A stretch of 64,000 nucleotides of DNA. Source: Alviniconcha marisindica. Lineage: Eukaryota; Mollusca; Gastropoda; Provannidae. The notes under the pieces were generated by a model. It searched no databases and was not told the origin of the DNA. It saw nothing but the letters and a program-made list of their open reading frames with translations. Both the position numbers and the translations under genes were made by a program. Of the stretch, positions 22,149-32,596 are shown piece by piece; positions within the stretch are counted from its first letter, which is position 1, and the number at the start of each line of letters is the position of its first letter. Location: positions 520,001 to 584,000 of the forward strand of contig JABMCL010000883.1 of assembly GCA_018857735.1 (NCBI GenBank). The letters run 5' to 3'.

Positions 22149-22165
22149 AGGGTTAGGGTTAGGGT
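22149..22165 (+). repeat. Short interstitial TTAGGG motif
   Basis: AGGGTTAGGGTTAGGGT, just under three units of the metazoan telomere repeat, sits exactly between two LINE fragments. Confidence 0.8.
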
Positions 22166-22166
22166 C

Positions 22167-22622
22167 GGATTTTGTCAAAGCTTGACTTCTGCAATGGCCT
22201 TCCGTCGGGACTGCCCCAAAAGCAGATTAAACGTCTACAGGCAATGCAAAATGCTGCTGCAAGAACTGTAATGAAATGACTAAATGATATCATGTCACTC
22301 CCATTCTTAGACAGCTTCACTGGCTTCCCGTTCATAAACAGATCGGCCACAAAATTATTTCCGCCACATACCGGTCAGTTCACGATAATACTCCTCCATA
22401 CCTCTCTGATCTTCTCCACAGACACACCCCTTCTCGCCTTCTCAGACCAGCATCTAGGTCTCTCCTTGATGTTCCCAGGTCCAGGGATTCCAAGACAAAG
22501 CGGTACAGCAAGAGAGCCTTCAGATATGTCGCTCCCTCCCTCTGGAATGCCATCCCTGAGAGCATCAAGGAGGACTCCATTGTCTTTCAAGGCTTCTCTG
22601 AACACTCACTTCTTTACCTAGG
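22167..22622 (+). mobile_element. LINE C-terminal fragment
   Basis: Frames read LDFCNGLPSGLPQKQIKRLQ and MQNAAARTV (22,175-22,275), then LHWLPVHKQIGHKI (about 22,320), NTPPYLSDLL (about 22,395), and RAFRYVAPSLWNAIPESIKE with FKASLNTHFFT before the TAG near 22,620. The landmarks are in the correct order, broken by at least two frameshifts. A minisatellite starts about 35 bp downstream. Confidence 0.85.
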
Positions 22623-22654
22623 CGGAATAGTCGCTGCCATTGTGTGTAATATCA

Positions 22655-23140
22655 CCGTTTTTATTTAGGGTCAGGCCTGACCCAGCAACATGACCACTTT
22701 TATTTAGGGTCAGGGTTGAGCTGGCAACATGACCACTTTTATTTAGGGTCAGGGTTGAGCTGGCAACATGACCACTTTTATTTTGGGTCACTGTGACCTA
22801 ATGGTGACTTTCATGTTGGGTCAGGTTTGAGTCATCAACATGACTACTGTTTACTGGGTCAGGTTCGACTCAGCAACATGTCCTGTTTATTGGGTCAGGC
22901 TTGACTCAGCAATATGACTACTGTTTATTGGGTCAGGCTTGACTCAGCAACAGGACCTGTTTATTGGGTCAGACTTGACTCAGCAACGGGACCTGTTTGT
23001 TGGGTCAGGCTTGACTCAACAACATGACCTGTTTATTGGGTCAGGCTTGACTCAGCAACATGACTACTATTTATTGGGTCAGGTTTGACTCAGCAACATG
23101 ACCTTTTTATTGGGTCAGACTTGACTGGGAACCATGATCA
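22655..23140. repeat. 36-40 bp minisatellite with AP-1-like site per unit
   Basis: About 13 copies. The left units carry TTTATTTAGGGTCAGGGTTG. From about 22,850 the units carry GGGTCAGGCTTGACTCAGCA followed by ACATGACC. TGACTCAGCA matches AP-1/NF-E2-type consensus motifs and recurs in most right-hand units. It follows directly on a LINE 3' end. Confidence 0.93.
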
Positions 23141-23290
23141 CTTATTAACCACCCCCGGAGTGTGTCCCAGTAAGAACGGTATATGGAGATGAGCCGGAAA
23201 CAAAGTCGTTGTGTTGCCATTGCAGTCTCGGATCCAGACTGCCAGGCGGACTATCCAGACACGAGACCAGAGGGCCGACCTGAAGCTCCT

Positions 23291-23505
23291 ACAGGACACA
23301 GACGACCGTGTTCAACAGGGACCACAGGACACAGACGACCGTGTTCAACAGGGACCACAGGACGCAGAAGACTGTATTCAACAGAGACCACAGGACATAG
23401 ACGACCGTGTTCAACAGGGACCACAGGACGCAGAAGACTGTATTCAACAGAGACCACAGGACACAGAAGACTGTATTCAGCAGAGACCACAGGACGCAGA
23501 AGACG
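23291..23505. repeat. 33-bp minisatellite with 66-bp alternation
   Basis: About 6.5 copies containing AGGACACAGACGACCGTGTT or the variant AGGACGCAGAAGACTGTATT. The two forms alternate in the middle, giving a 66-bp order. The 33-bp period keeps both strands open with an 11-residue repeat, which I do not regard as coding. Confidence 0.93.
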
Positions 23506-23532
23506 GTGCACATGAAATTACTAGAGTGAACC

Positions 23533-23823
23533 GGAGCTGGATGCGATGGGGCAGAAGACGTGTGGGTTCGATGAGGCACAAGACGTGAGCTGGATGGGAT
23601 GAGGCACAAGACATGAGCTGGATGGGATGAGGCACAAGACGTGAGCTGGATGGGATGAGGCACAAGACGTGAGCTGGATGGGATGAGGCACAAGACGTGA
23701 GCTGGATGGGATGAGGCACAAGACGTGAGCTGAATGGGATGAGGCACAAGACGTGAGCTGGATGGGATGAAGCACAAGACGTGAGAAAGACGTGAGCTGG
23801 ATGGGATGAGGCACAAGACGTGA
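23533..23823. repeat. 28-bp minisatellite (about 10 copies)
   Basis: The unit contains GAGCTGGATGGGATGAGGCA followed by CAAGACGT. It is highly uniform, with one 12-bp partial duplication (AGACGTGAGAAAGACGTGAG) near 23,780. Confidence 0.95.
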
Positions 23824-24102
23824 GCCGAGCGGGGCGGGAACAGCATGGCCAGCTTGCTCGCCTCTGCCTCAGCTTTCCGCTGGCTCCAGGCGGCGGCGTG
23901 CTGGCAGCCAGACGGAGGCCGTGGCGGCTGTAATCCCGCCGCTGAGGGCGGCGACCGGTCCCTGACCAAAGTCCCGTGTCCGCCGGATCCGCTCCCACTT
24001 TACGGATCAGGTTACAGATTTTCCGCGGGGCGCTAAAGTGATTCCACTTCCGCCTAGTGGACTTCTGAGCAAGAAACGTTAACGAAATTAGCCTTGTTGA
24101 TT
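23824..24102. other. CpG-rich unique segment
   Basis: About 220 bases of GC-rich, CpG-dense sequence (23,824-24,045), open in one plus frame (63 codons) and in two minus frames. No motif, no clear splice sites. It could be a promoter-proximal or exonic remnant. Confidence 0.35.
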
Positions 24103-24141
24103 CCCCCCCCCCCCCTCCCCCGCCAAATTCCCTTCAACACA

Positions 24142-24205
<64 letters not shown>
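24103..24205. repeat. C-run plus (CA)n microsatellite
   Basis: A C homopolymer block (24,103-24,121, broken by one T) is followed by about 68 bp of CA repeat. Confidence 0.96.
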
Positions 24206-24206
<1 letters not shown>

Positions 24207-24460
24207 CAGGTTGTTAGTGACCCCGGCCGGTGCGGATGATGACACGTTAAAATCCAGCTAACTAACGTTGTTAATGTTGCTGTTGATGCTGATTATTTTG
24301 TAATTATTTTTATTATGTTTTATTCATTCCTTTCTCGGCCTTTTTCTTGTTTGCTTTGTTGTGGGTTTTGCTGCTACACGTTACTGCAACATCTTTCCAT
24401 CTGCCCTCACGTAGACTGCCGCTGAGAAGTCCTCTTACTGTCAGATAATTACTGACATTG

Positions 24461-24620
<160 letters not shown>

Positions 24621-24815
24621 ATTGCCTCCTATTTATTGTGCTTGTCTCTCCTTGCTGCTGTGCTATCCGCTTACCTCCCTTTAATGTTTCCGCCGACGTC
24701 TTGGTCGTCCAAGACGGCAGGTAAGTCTCAGTTCTCAAAAACGGTTTCAAGACTGCGACATTTCGTCCTCTTCCAACGCCTGTGGTTGAGTTTGCGGCAA
24801 GATGGGTTGTTTGGG

Positions 24816-25223
24816 TGTACACAGCGCTAGTCTGCCTACATCATAGACTGCGGGGTACACAGCGCTAGTCTGCCTACATCATAGACTGCGGGGTACACAG
24901 CCGTAGGCAGCTTAAAGCAGAGTCTGTGGTGTACACAGAGGTAGCCAGCCTACCTCATAGTCTGCGGTGTACACAGAGGTAGGCAGCTTAAAGCAGAGTC
25001 AGCGGTGTACACAGAGGTAGACAGCCTACCTCATAGCCTGCGGTGTACACAGAGGTAGGCAGCCTACCTCATAGCCTGCGGTGTACACAGAGGTAGGCAG
25101 CCTACCTCATAGCCTGCGGTGTACACAGAGGTAGGCAGCCTACCTCATAGCCTGCGGTGTACACAGAGGTAGGCAGCCTACCTCATAGCCTGCGGTGTAA
25201 GTCTACATCAAAGTCTGCGGTGT
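24816..25223. repeat. 38-bp minisatellite with perfect palindrome
   Basis: About 10 copies. Each full unit contains GAGGTAGGCAGCCTACCTC, an inverted repeat with perfect 9-bp arms around a single base, flanked by GTACACA. The left units carry GCGCTAGTCTGCCTACATCA instead and lack the perfect dyad. Confidence 0.95.
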
Positions 25224-25355
25224 GCTCCCGAAGTACTTGTCAGACCCAGCGAGCAAAAATCTTCGGTGTCTTCTTCGCCACTAACATCCCTGTGGCACCT
25301 CAGTGCGCTTGCACCAAACCGGTTCCCTGTTGAGGACCCGCCAGAACCAGCACAA

Positions 25356-25892
25356 ATCCAGAGGGCCCTCCCACCACATTGACTGCTTCACATCCAGGGC
25401 CCCTCCCCACCTCCTACCACATTGACTGCTTCACATCCAGGGCCCCTCCCCACCTGCCACCACACTGACTGCTTCACATCCAGGGCCCTTACCCACCTGC
25501 CACCACACTGACTGCTTCACACCCAGGGCCCTTACCCACCTGCCACCACACTGACTGCTTCACATCCAGGGCCCCTCCCCACCTGCCACCACACTGACTG
25601 CTTCACATCCAGGGCCCCTCCCCACCTGCCACCACATTGACTGCTTCACATCCAGGGCCCCTCCCCACCTGCCACCACACTGACTGCTTCACATCCAGGG
25701 CCCTTACCCACCTGCCACCACACTGACTGCTTCACATCCAGGGCCCCTCCCCCACCTGCCACCACTCTGACTGCTTCTCATCCAGGGCCCCTCCCCACCT
25801 GCCACCACACTGACTGCTTCACATCCAGGGCCCTTACCCACCTGCCACCACACTGACTGCTTCACATCCAGGGCCCTTACTCACCTGCCTCC
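25356..25892. repeat. 43-bp minisatellite (about 12.5 copies)
   Basis: The unit contains CTGACTGCTTCACATCCAGG followed by GCCCCTCCCCACCTGCC. A CCCTTACC variant replaces CCCCTCCCC in several dispersed copies. Confidence 0.95.
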
Positions 25893-26190
25893 ATACTGTT
25901 TTTCATATGTGTATAAAGACGCAAACGTAAAGTTTGAGTTATCAGTACCTTTACTTGAATGACAATACAATAAATCAAAACCGTATGTGCTTTGTCTAGT
26001 TACAATGCATTTGTTTTAACCCCATCTCTCTCTCTCTCTCTCTCTCTCAGTTCGTATTTGGAATTTAACCTCCACTCAGTCGCCGCACAGGTTCACTTCA
26101 GGACAATGTGGGGGGGGGGGGGGGGGGGGAGAGAGGGGAGGGGGGAATAGTGAGAACTAAAAATGCAGAGTTGGTTTGAGTGTTCTAGAG
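25893..26190. other. Spacer with TC run and G-run
   Basis: No gene. It contains a (TC)n run (26,026-26,049) and a 20-base G homopolymer (26,110-26,129) followed by a short purine stretch. Confidence 0.7.
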
Positions 26191-26251
26191 TCCCTATCCC
26201 TAACCATGACCCTAACCCTGACCCTGATCATGACCCCTGACCCTGAGCTGA
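26191..26251 (-). repeat. Degenerate telomere-like CCCTAA/CCCTGA tract
   Basis: The plus strand reads TCCCTATCCCTAACCATGA, then CCCTAACCCTGACCCTGA and further CCCTGA repeats, a decayed C-strand telomere-like pattern about 75 bp upstream of the SINE. Confidence 0.55.
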
Positions 26252-26327
26252 CGACAGACGCTGGCTGACCCTCAAGAGTGGATTAGACAAATGGGGAAAG
26301 AGGCAGTGTATGGCTATACTGATGTGT

Positions 26328-26790
26328 AGGGCGGGGGATAGCTCAGTGGTTAGAGCGCCGGGCTTGTGACTGAAAGGTCACGGGTTCGAGTCCCTGCTGG
26401 AGCGGCGGGAGAATTTTCTTCTCCAGGGTCGACTTTCTGTGCTGACTCTTATTTCGGTATCCCTTGCATCCCCGTGTTCCCACAGTAGCACGTAAAAGAT
26501 CCCGGTCATTCTGCCAAAAGTGCAGGTGGCGGGTTACAACTAAACACTCATACACCTTACGTATGTGGCTTTGCATGAAGTGACATGGTGCATGGTGTAC
26601 ACAGAACTTGCGCCGAGACGGCTACAGTTTCATGTGGAACCAGCCATGCCAGCGCTGTACACCACTTCAGTCGATATTCAAAAACGCGCTATAAAAAAGC
26701 TAGTCACTCATGTAGAACCACATGCGAGCGCAGTGAGTCTGCTCAAGAAAGCGGAAAAATAGCGCTATAGAAGCGATCATCAATCAATGT
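26328..26790 (+). mobile_element. tRNA-derived SINE
   Basis: The head (about 26,329-26,402) has RNA polymerase III promoter boxes: A box TAGCTCAGTGG at 26,339-26,349 and B box GGTTCGAGTCC at 26,383-26,393. D-arm GCTC/GAGC pairs, but the anticodon stem (CCGGG with CTGAA) and T-stem carry mismatches, so it is not a working tRNA gene. A roughly 390-bp tRNA-unrelated body follows, ending with AATAGCGCTATAGAAGC and (ATCA)n. The GCGCTATAGAA motif is also seen at 1,010-1,020, suggesting a LINE-type 3' tail. Possible weak coding frames inside it are spurious. Confidence 0.85.
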
Positions 26791-27677
26791 CTATAATTAA
26801 GCATCGGCAGGCGCCAGAATCCTTCCGGTGACCGCCTGGTGTAGCGACACGCTATAAATAACATCAGTATCATCATGATGAGCAGCAACATAAATGTCAT
26901 CAACAACCAACATACACAGCAACAGGAAATCATCGTATACAAACAACATCGACAGCAATCCTGGAAACATCACCGACATCAAACAGGTACATGGTCAACA
27001 ACCACAACTGGACACCAACATCGCCATCATCGCCCACAGCGACTATGCTATTTGTGCATGCAGCCGTGGTTTCAGCGCAGTTCCTGACGCGGCGGTCGTG
27101 TGTTGCAGCGAAGCACCACTGAGTCCCGCCGCATGCAGCCCTAGCCCGAGATAGCGCATCCACTTTTAACTTTACACGGCTACTTTACCTTCGGCTTCCC
27201 GACTTTATTGTCATCTTTCTGAGAGGAAGCGTTCGGGGCGGAAATGAACAGACAATTACGACTCGTCTCTCCTTGCCCAAAACCTCGCTAAACAGCGGAT
27301 CTCATTTCCCTCGTCCCGCGGGGCCAGAACAGGCTCTTCAAACGCTAAAATGTCATCACGGCAATGGCGCTCAGGATTGGGGTTGCCAGCCGTCTGTGAA
27401 ATGGGTACAGCTTTCCCACTGGTGCAGCGGAATCCTACCCTCACCTCCACCCCACCCCCTACCCCCACTATCCACCCCAACCCCCATCCCCAAACCCCCC
27501 AAAAGAAGAAGAAAAATGCCAAGGGTTGTGAAGTACGTAGTGTGTGAAGACCATGTCCAATCGACGGCAGCGTCATGCATAATTGACAACAATGACGAGT
27601 TGCTTTTCCCTTACCGGAAATTACGGCCCCTGAATCGACAGACAGAAGTTGCGGACACCGCTTTTCTCTCCGTGCGA
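26791..27677. other. Unique sequence with CAA/ATC-rich and C-rich tracts
   Basis: A low-complexity CAACA/CATCA-rich stretch (26,870-27,040) is followed by ordinary sequence and a CCCCA-rich tract (27,430-27,500). On the minus strand an acceptor-like CCCATTTCACAG precedes an open stretch ending near 27,256, but there is no homology or donor partner. No gene is called. Confidence 0.45.
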
Positions 27678-29350
27678 GTGCGATGGTGTGGTCTGCAGTA
27701 TGATGGTGTGGTCTGCAGTGTGATGGTGTGGTCTGCAGTATGATGGTGTGGTCTGCAGTGTGATGGTGTGGTCTGCAGTATGATGGTGTGGTCTGCAGTA
27801 TGATGGTGCGGTCTGCAATACGATGGTGTGGTCTGCAGTATGATGGTGCGGTCTGCAATACGATGGTGTGGTCTGCAGTATGATGGTGCGGTCTGCAATA
27901 CGATGGTGTGGTCTGCAGTATGATGGTGCGATCTGCAATACGATGGTGTGGTCTGCAGTATGATGGTGCGGTCTGCAATACGATGGTGTGGTCTGCAGTA
28001 TGATGGTGCGATCTGCAATACGATGGTGTGGTCTGCAGTATGATGGTGCGGTCTGCAATACGATGGTGTGGTCTGCAGTATGATGGTGCGGTCTGCAATA
28101 CGATGGTGTGGTCTGCAGTATGATGGTGTGGTCTGCAGTATGATGGTGTGGTCTGCAATACGATAGTGTGGTCTGCAGTATGATGGTGTGGTCTGCAGTA
28201 TGATGGTGTGGTCTGCAATACGATAGTGTGGTCTGCAGTATGATGGTGTGGTCTGCAATATGATGGTGTGGTCTGCAGTATGATGGTGTGGTCTGCAATA
28301 CGATGTGTGGTCTGCAGTAGATGGTGTGGTCTGCAGTATGATGGTGTGCGATCTGCAATACGATAGTGTGGTCTGCAGTAAGATGGTGTGGTCTGCATAT
28401 GATGGTGTGGTCTGCAGTATGATGGTGTGGTCTGCAATAGATGGTGTGGTCTGCAGTATGATGGTGTGGTCTGCAATACGATAGTGTGGTCTGCAGTATG
28501 ATGGTGTGGTCTGCAGTATGATGGTGTGGTCTGCAGTATGATGGTGTGGTCTGCAATACGATAGTGTGGTCTGCAGTAAGATGGTGTGGTCTGCAGTATG
28601 ATGGTGTGGTCTGCAGTATGATGGTGTGGTCTGCAATACGATAGTGTGGTCTGCAGTAATGATGGTGTGGTCTGCAGTATGATGGTGTGGTCTGCAGTAT
28701 GATGGTGTGGTCTGCAATAGATGGTGTGGTCTGCAGTATGATGGTGTGGTCTGCAATATGATGGTGTGGTCTGCAGTATGATGGTGTGGTCTGCAAGTTG
28801 ATGGTGTGGTTCTGCAGTGATGGTGTGGTCTGCAGTATGATGGTGTGGTCTGCAGTATGATGGTGTGGTCTGCAGATATGATGGTGTGGTCTGCAGTATG
28901 ATGGTGTGGTCTGCAGTATGATGGTGTGGTCTGCGTATGATGGTGTGGTCTGCAATATGATGGTGTGGTCTGCGGTATGATGGTGTGGTCTGCAGTATGA
29001 TGGTGTGGTCTGCAATATGATGGTGTGGTCTGCATAGATGGTGTGGTCTGCGTATGATGGTGTGGTCTGCATATATGATGGTGTGGTCTGCGTATGATGG
29101 TGTGGTCTGTCGATAGTGTGTTATGATGGTGTGGTCTGCAGGTATGATGGTGTGGTCTGCAATATGATGGTGTGGTTGCGTGTGATGGTGTGGTCTGTAT
29201 ATGATGGTGTGGTCTGCATATGATGGTGTGGTCTGCGGTATGATGGTGTGGTCTGCTATATGATGTGTGGTCTGCAATCGTGATGGTGTGGTCTGCGTAT
29301 GATGGTGTGGTCTGCAATATGATCGGTGATGTCTGCGGTATGATCTGTGG
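27678..29350. repeat. 20-bp minisatellite with 40-bp order (about 83 copies)
   Basis: The unit is GTATGATGGTGTGGTCTGCA. Between about 27,800 and 28,130 two variants, GTATGATGGTGCGGTCTGCA and ATACGATGGTGTGGTCTGCA, alternate to give a 40-bp dimer. The right side is increasingly irregular. Three overlapping minus-strand frames of about 480 to 670 codons arise because no stop occurs in the unit; all are artefacts. Confidence 0.96.
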
Positions 29351-30330
29351 TCTGCGCATGACTGGACTGTGGTCTGGAATCACTGGTGATGACTGTGCGG
29401 TATGGTGGAATGTGGTCTGTGAGGACATGTGTGTGGTCTGCACTGATGAACCACTGTGACGGACCACTTGCTGAACTCTTGTGAGTGAACTCTGCTGAAC
29501 CACTGTGTGAATCCATTGTGCGTGAACGCCTGTGTACTGTGACCGACTGTGACGACCACTGTGAACCACTGTGACGTGAACCTGATTGTGACGTGAACCA
29601 CTGTGAACCACTGTGATGGAACTCTATGTGTGCGGAACCATCTGATGTGACCACTGTGACTGAACCATTGTGACGAACCACTTGCCGGAACCACTGTGAC
29701 TGAACCATGTGACTGAACCACCTTGACTGAACCACTGTGAGGAACCATTGTGGCTGGAACCACTGCCTGAACCACTGCTCAACCACTGTGAACCGGAACC
29801 ACCGTGCAACCACTGTGATGGGAAACACTGTGGCGGAACCACTTGCCTGAACCACTGACTGAACCACTGTGACGGAACCACTGTGACTGGAACCACGTGA
29901 CGGAACCACTGACTGAACCACGTGACTGAACACTGACTGAACCACTGTGACGGAACCACTGCGACTGAACCACTGTGATGGAATCACTGTGACTGAACCA
30001 CAGTGACCGAACCACTGTGACGGAACCACTATGATGGAATCACTGTGACTGAACCACTGACTGAACCACTGACAGAACCACTGTGACCGAACCACTGTGA
30101 CACAACCAGTGTGGCTGAACCACTGTGACCGAACCACTGTGACTGAACCATTGACCGAACCACTGTGACCGAACCACTGTGACCGAACCACTGTGACTGA
30201 ACCACTGACAGAACTACAGTGACCGAACCACTGTGACTGAACCACTGACAGAACTACAGTGACCGAACCACTGTGACTGAACCACTGACAGAACCACTGT
30301 GACCGAACCACTGTGACCGAACCGCCTCGT
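29351..30330. repeat. 14-bp minisatellite (about 70 copies)
   Basis: The unit is GAACCACTGTGACC, with 12-bp (GAACCACTGACA) and longer variants. The left 250 bp form a gradient between this and the preceding array, with mixed GGTCTG and ACTGTG words. Confidence 0.93.
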
Positions 30331-30381
30331 CCTTATACCTGGCGTTTCCTTCTGCCCACCCCAGCCACCCTCCCCCATTAG

Positions 30382-31067
30382 GGCAGCAGTGAGGGAGGCC
30401 GTGCCACTAGTGTAACGGTCGTTTGATCAGCACAGTGAGGGAGGCCGTGTCATTAGTGTAACGGTCGTTTGATCAGCACAGTGAGGGAGGCCGTGCCATT
30501 AGTGTAACGGTCGTTTGATCAGCACAGTGAGGGAGGCCGTGCCATTAGTGTAACGGTCTCAACGTTGTACGGTCGTTTGATCAGCACAGTGAGGGAGGCC
30601 GTGCCATTAGTGTAACGGTCTCAACGTTGTGACGGTCGTTTGATCAGCACAGTGAGGGAGGCCGTGCCATTAGTGTAACGGTCTCAACGTTGTGACGGTC
30701 GTTTGATCAGCACAGTGAGGGAGGCCGTGCCATTAGTGTAACGGTCTCAACGTTGTGACGGTCGTTTGATCAGCACAGTGAGGGAGGTCGTGCCATTAGC
30801 GTAACGGTCTCAATGTTGTGACGGTCGTTTGATCAGCACAGTGAGGGAGGTCGTGCCATTAGTGTGACGGTCGTTTGATCAGCACAGTGAGGGAGGTCGT
30901 GCCATTAGTGTGACGGTCGTTTGATCAGCACAGTGAGGGAGGTCGTGCCATTAGTGTGACGGTCGTTTGATCAGCACAGTGAGGGAGGTCGTGCCATTAG
31001 TGTGACGGTCGTTTGATCAGCACAGTGAGGGAGGTCGTGCCATTAATGTGACGGTCGTTTGATCAGC
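30382..31067. repeat. 46/63-bp minisatellite (about 13 copies)
   Basis: The unit contains GGTCGTTTGATCAGCACAGT followed by GAGGGAGGCCGTGCCATTAG. Five central units carry an extra 17 bp (GTCTCAACGTTGTGACG) between repeats, making 63 bp, and form one contiguous block (about 30,545-30,830). The right-hand units carry GAGGTCGTG instead of GAGGCCGTG. Confidence 0.95.
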
Positions 31068-31166
31068 ACTTCTTGGAAAACGTGGCCTCCACGAAGCGGA
31101 GGATGGAGATGGAAATAATGGCTTGAAATTGCCGGACGACCAAAATGGATGACATTGATCGAAGAT

Positions 31167-31168
<2 letters not shown>

Positions 31169-31223
<55 letters not shown>

Positions 31224-31238
31224 CTCTCTCTCTCTCTC
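31169..31238. repeat. (TC)n microsatellite
   Basis: About 70 bp of TC repeat with one CTCC interruption, between a minisatellite and a LINE fragment. Confidence 0.97.
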
Positions 31239-31265
31239 GGTGGATGAGGGTATTTGTGTGTATGC

Positions 31266-31412
31266 GCACTAGAAAGAGTCACCAGTGCCAAGTACCTTGG
31301 TGCAGAGCTGACCGAGGTCCTACGCTGGGGAAAACACGTCCAGGCCACAACAGCGGAGGCTAACAAACCCAGTATTTTCGTCGACAGAAACCTCGAAGGC
31401 TGTCCCCTACAG
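31266..31412 (+). mobile_element. LINE fragment, RT thumb/connection region
   Basis: The frame reads RVTSAKYLGAELTEVLRWGK, then HVQATTAEANK and FVDRNLEGCPLQV. KYLG followed by LxWxxHI and the RNL-GCP end are landmarks just downstream of the palm in jockey/CR1/I-type LINE reverse transcriptases. It is open to its right end, where the next minisatellite takes over in the same frame. Confidence 0.75.
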
Positions 31413-31846
31413 GTGCTACAAAGGCTGTCCCCCACAGGTGCTACAAAAGCTGTCCCTCACAGGAGCTACAAAGGCTGTCCCCCACAGGAGCTACAAAGGC
31501 TGTCTCCCACAGGAGATACAAAGGCTGTCCCTCACAGGAGCTACAACGGCTGTCCCCCACAGGAGATACAAAGGCTGTCTCCCACAGGAGATACAAAGGC
31601 TGTCCCTCACAGGAGCTACAACGGCTGTCCCCCACAGGAGATACAAAGGCTGTCCCCCACATGTGCTACAAAGGCTGTCCCTCACAGGTGCTACAACGGC
31701 TGTCCCTCACAGGAGATACAAAGGCTGTCCCCCACAGGAGATACAAAGGCTGTCCCCCACAGGAGATACAAAGGCTGTCCCCCACATGTGCTACAAAAGC
31801 TGTCCCTCACAGGTGCTACAAAGGCTGTCCCCCACAGGTGCTACTT
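31396..31846. repeat. 25-bp minisatellite grown from LINE sequence (18 copies)
   Basis: The unit contains GGCTGTCCCCCACAGGTGCT followed by ACAAA. The first unit (AAGGCTGTCCCCTACAGGTG) is also the LINE codons for EGCPLQV, so the array begins inside the LINE. Variants GAGCTAC, GAGATAC and TGTGCTAC are interspersed. Confidence 0.95.
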
Positions 31847-32400
31847 GAGTGTGTCTGCGGTGTAGAACGCTGTCCACCTCACCGCAAACAGCCCAGCTCC
31901 GCTGTGCCAGGAGTTCAGGCCCCCCTCGGTGTTCCCCTCACAGCTGAAACCTCTGTCCAGAGAACAGGAGGCCTGTTAGCAAGCCCCAATTTGTTTCCTG
32001 TTTACGTTGGCTGTAAGTTAGTTTCTGTGTAGTTAATAATGATATTCGTGTGTGCTGGTGTCTATATATGCGTATGTGTGTCCGTGTATGCGTTTGGAGT
32101 AGTTTCTCCGGGCACGCGTTTGCGCTGTATAAATATCTTCAGTAGCAGTAGTGTTGTTATTACTAGTGTTAGGCCCTATTGCGTAGAAAAGAATGTGTTG
32201 TCTTGCTGACCTGAACCGGCCGAGGGGACCCCGACAAGTGGACACCGTCCCTCCCGAGGTCAGCCAAAGATGCAGGCCATCCACAGTCAGAACTGACTTC
32301 ACTCTTTCCTTCCCTCGGCTATCGGAATGGAAGCTGCGCCCCACACAGGCATTGCCTGCCGACATGGTGTGGCCCTCTCCATCACTAAGTCCCATCACAA
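31847..32400. other. Unique sequence, no gene recognised
   Basis: The rest of the LINE is not recognisable after the array. A 60-70 codon plus frame at about 32,193-32,400 runs into a GT microsatellite and has no motif. Confidence 0.5.
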
Positions 32401-32592
<192 letters not shown>

Positions 32593-32596
32593 ACGT

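Noticed and set aside
26329..26402. Functional tRNA gene
   Set aside because: A and B boxes are intact, but anticodon-stem and T-stem pairs are broken, and a long SINE body with a LINE-like tail follows.
27170..27400. Minus-strand terminal exon after CCCATTTCACAG
   Set aside because: Only a single acceptor-like site; the peptide has no recognisable feature and the upstream side is low complexity or array.
27256..29611. Three overlapping minus-strand frames of about 480-670 codons
   Set aside because: The 20-bp unit cycles through all frames without a stop, so the same His/Thr/Pro/Ser/Tyr words appear in each. This is repeat translation, not a repetitive protein.
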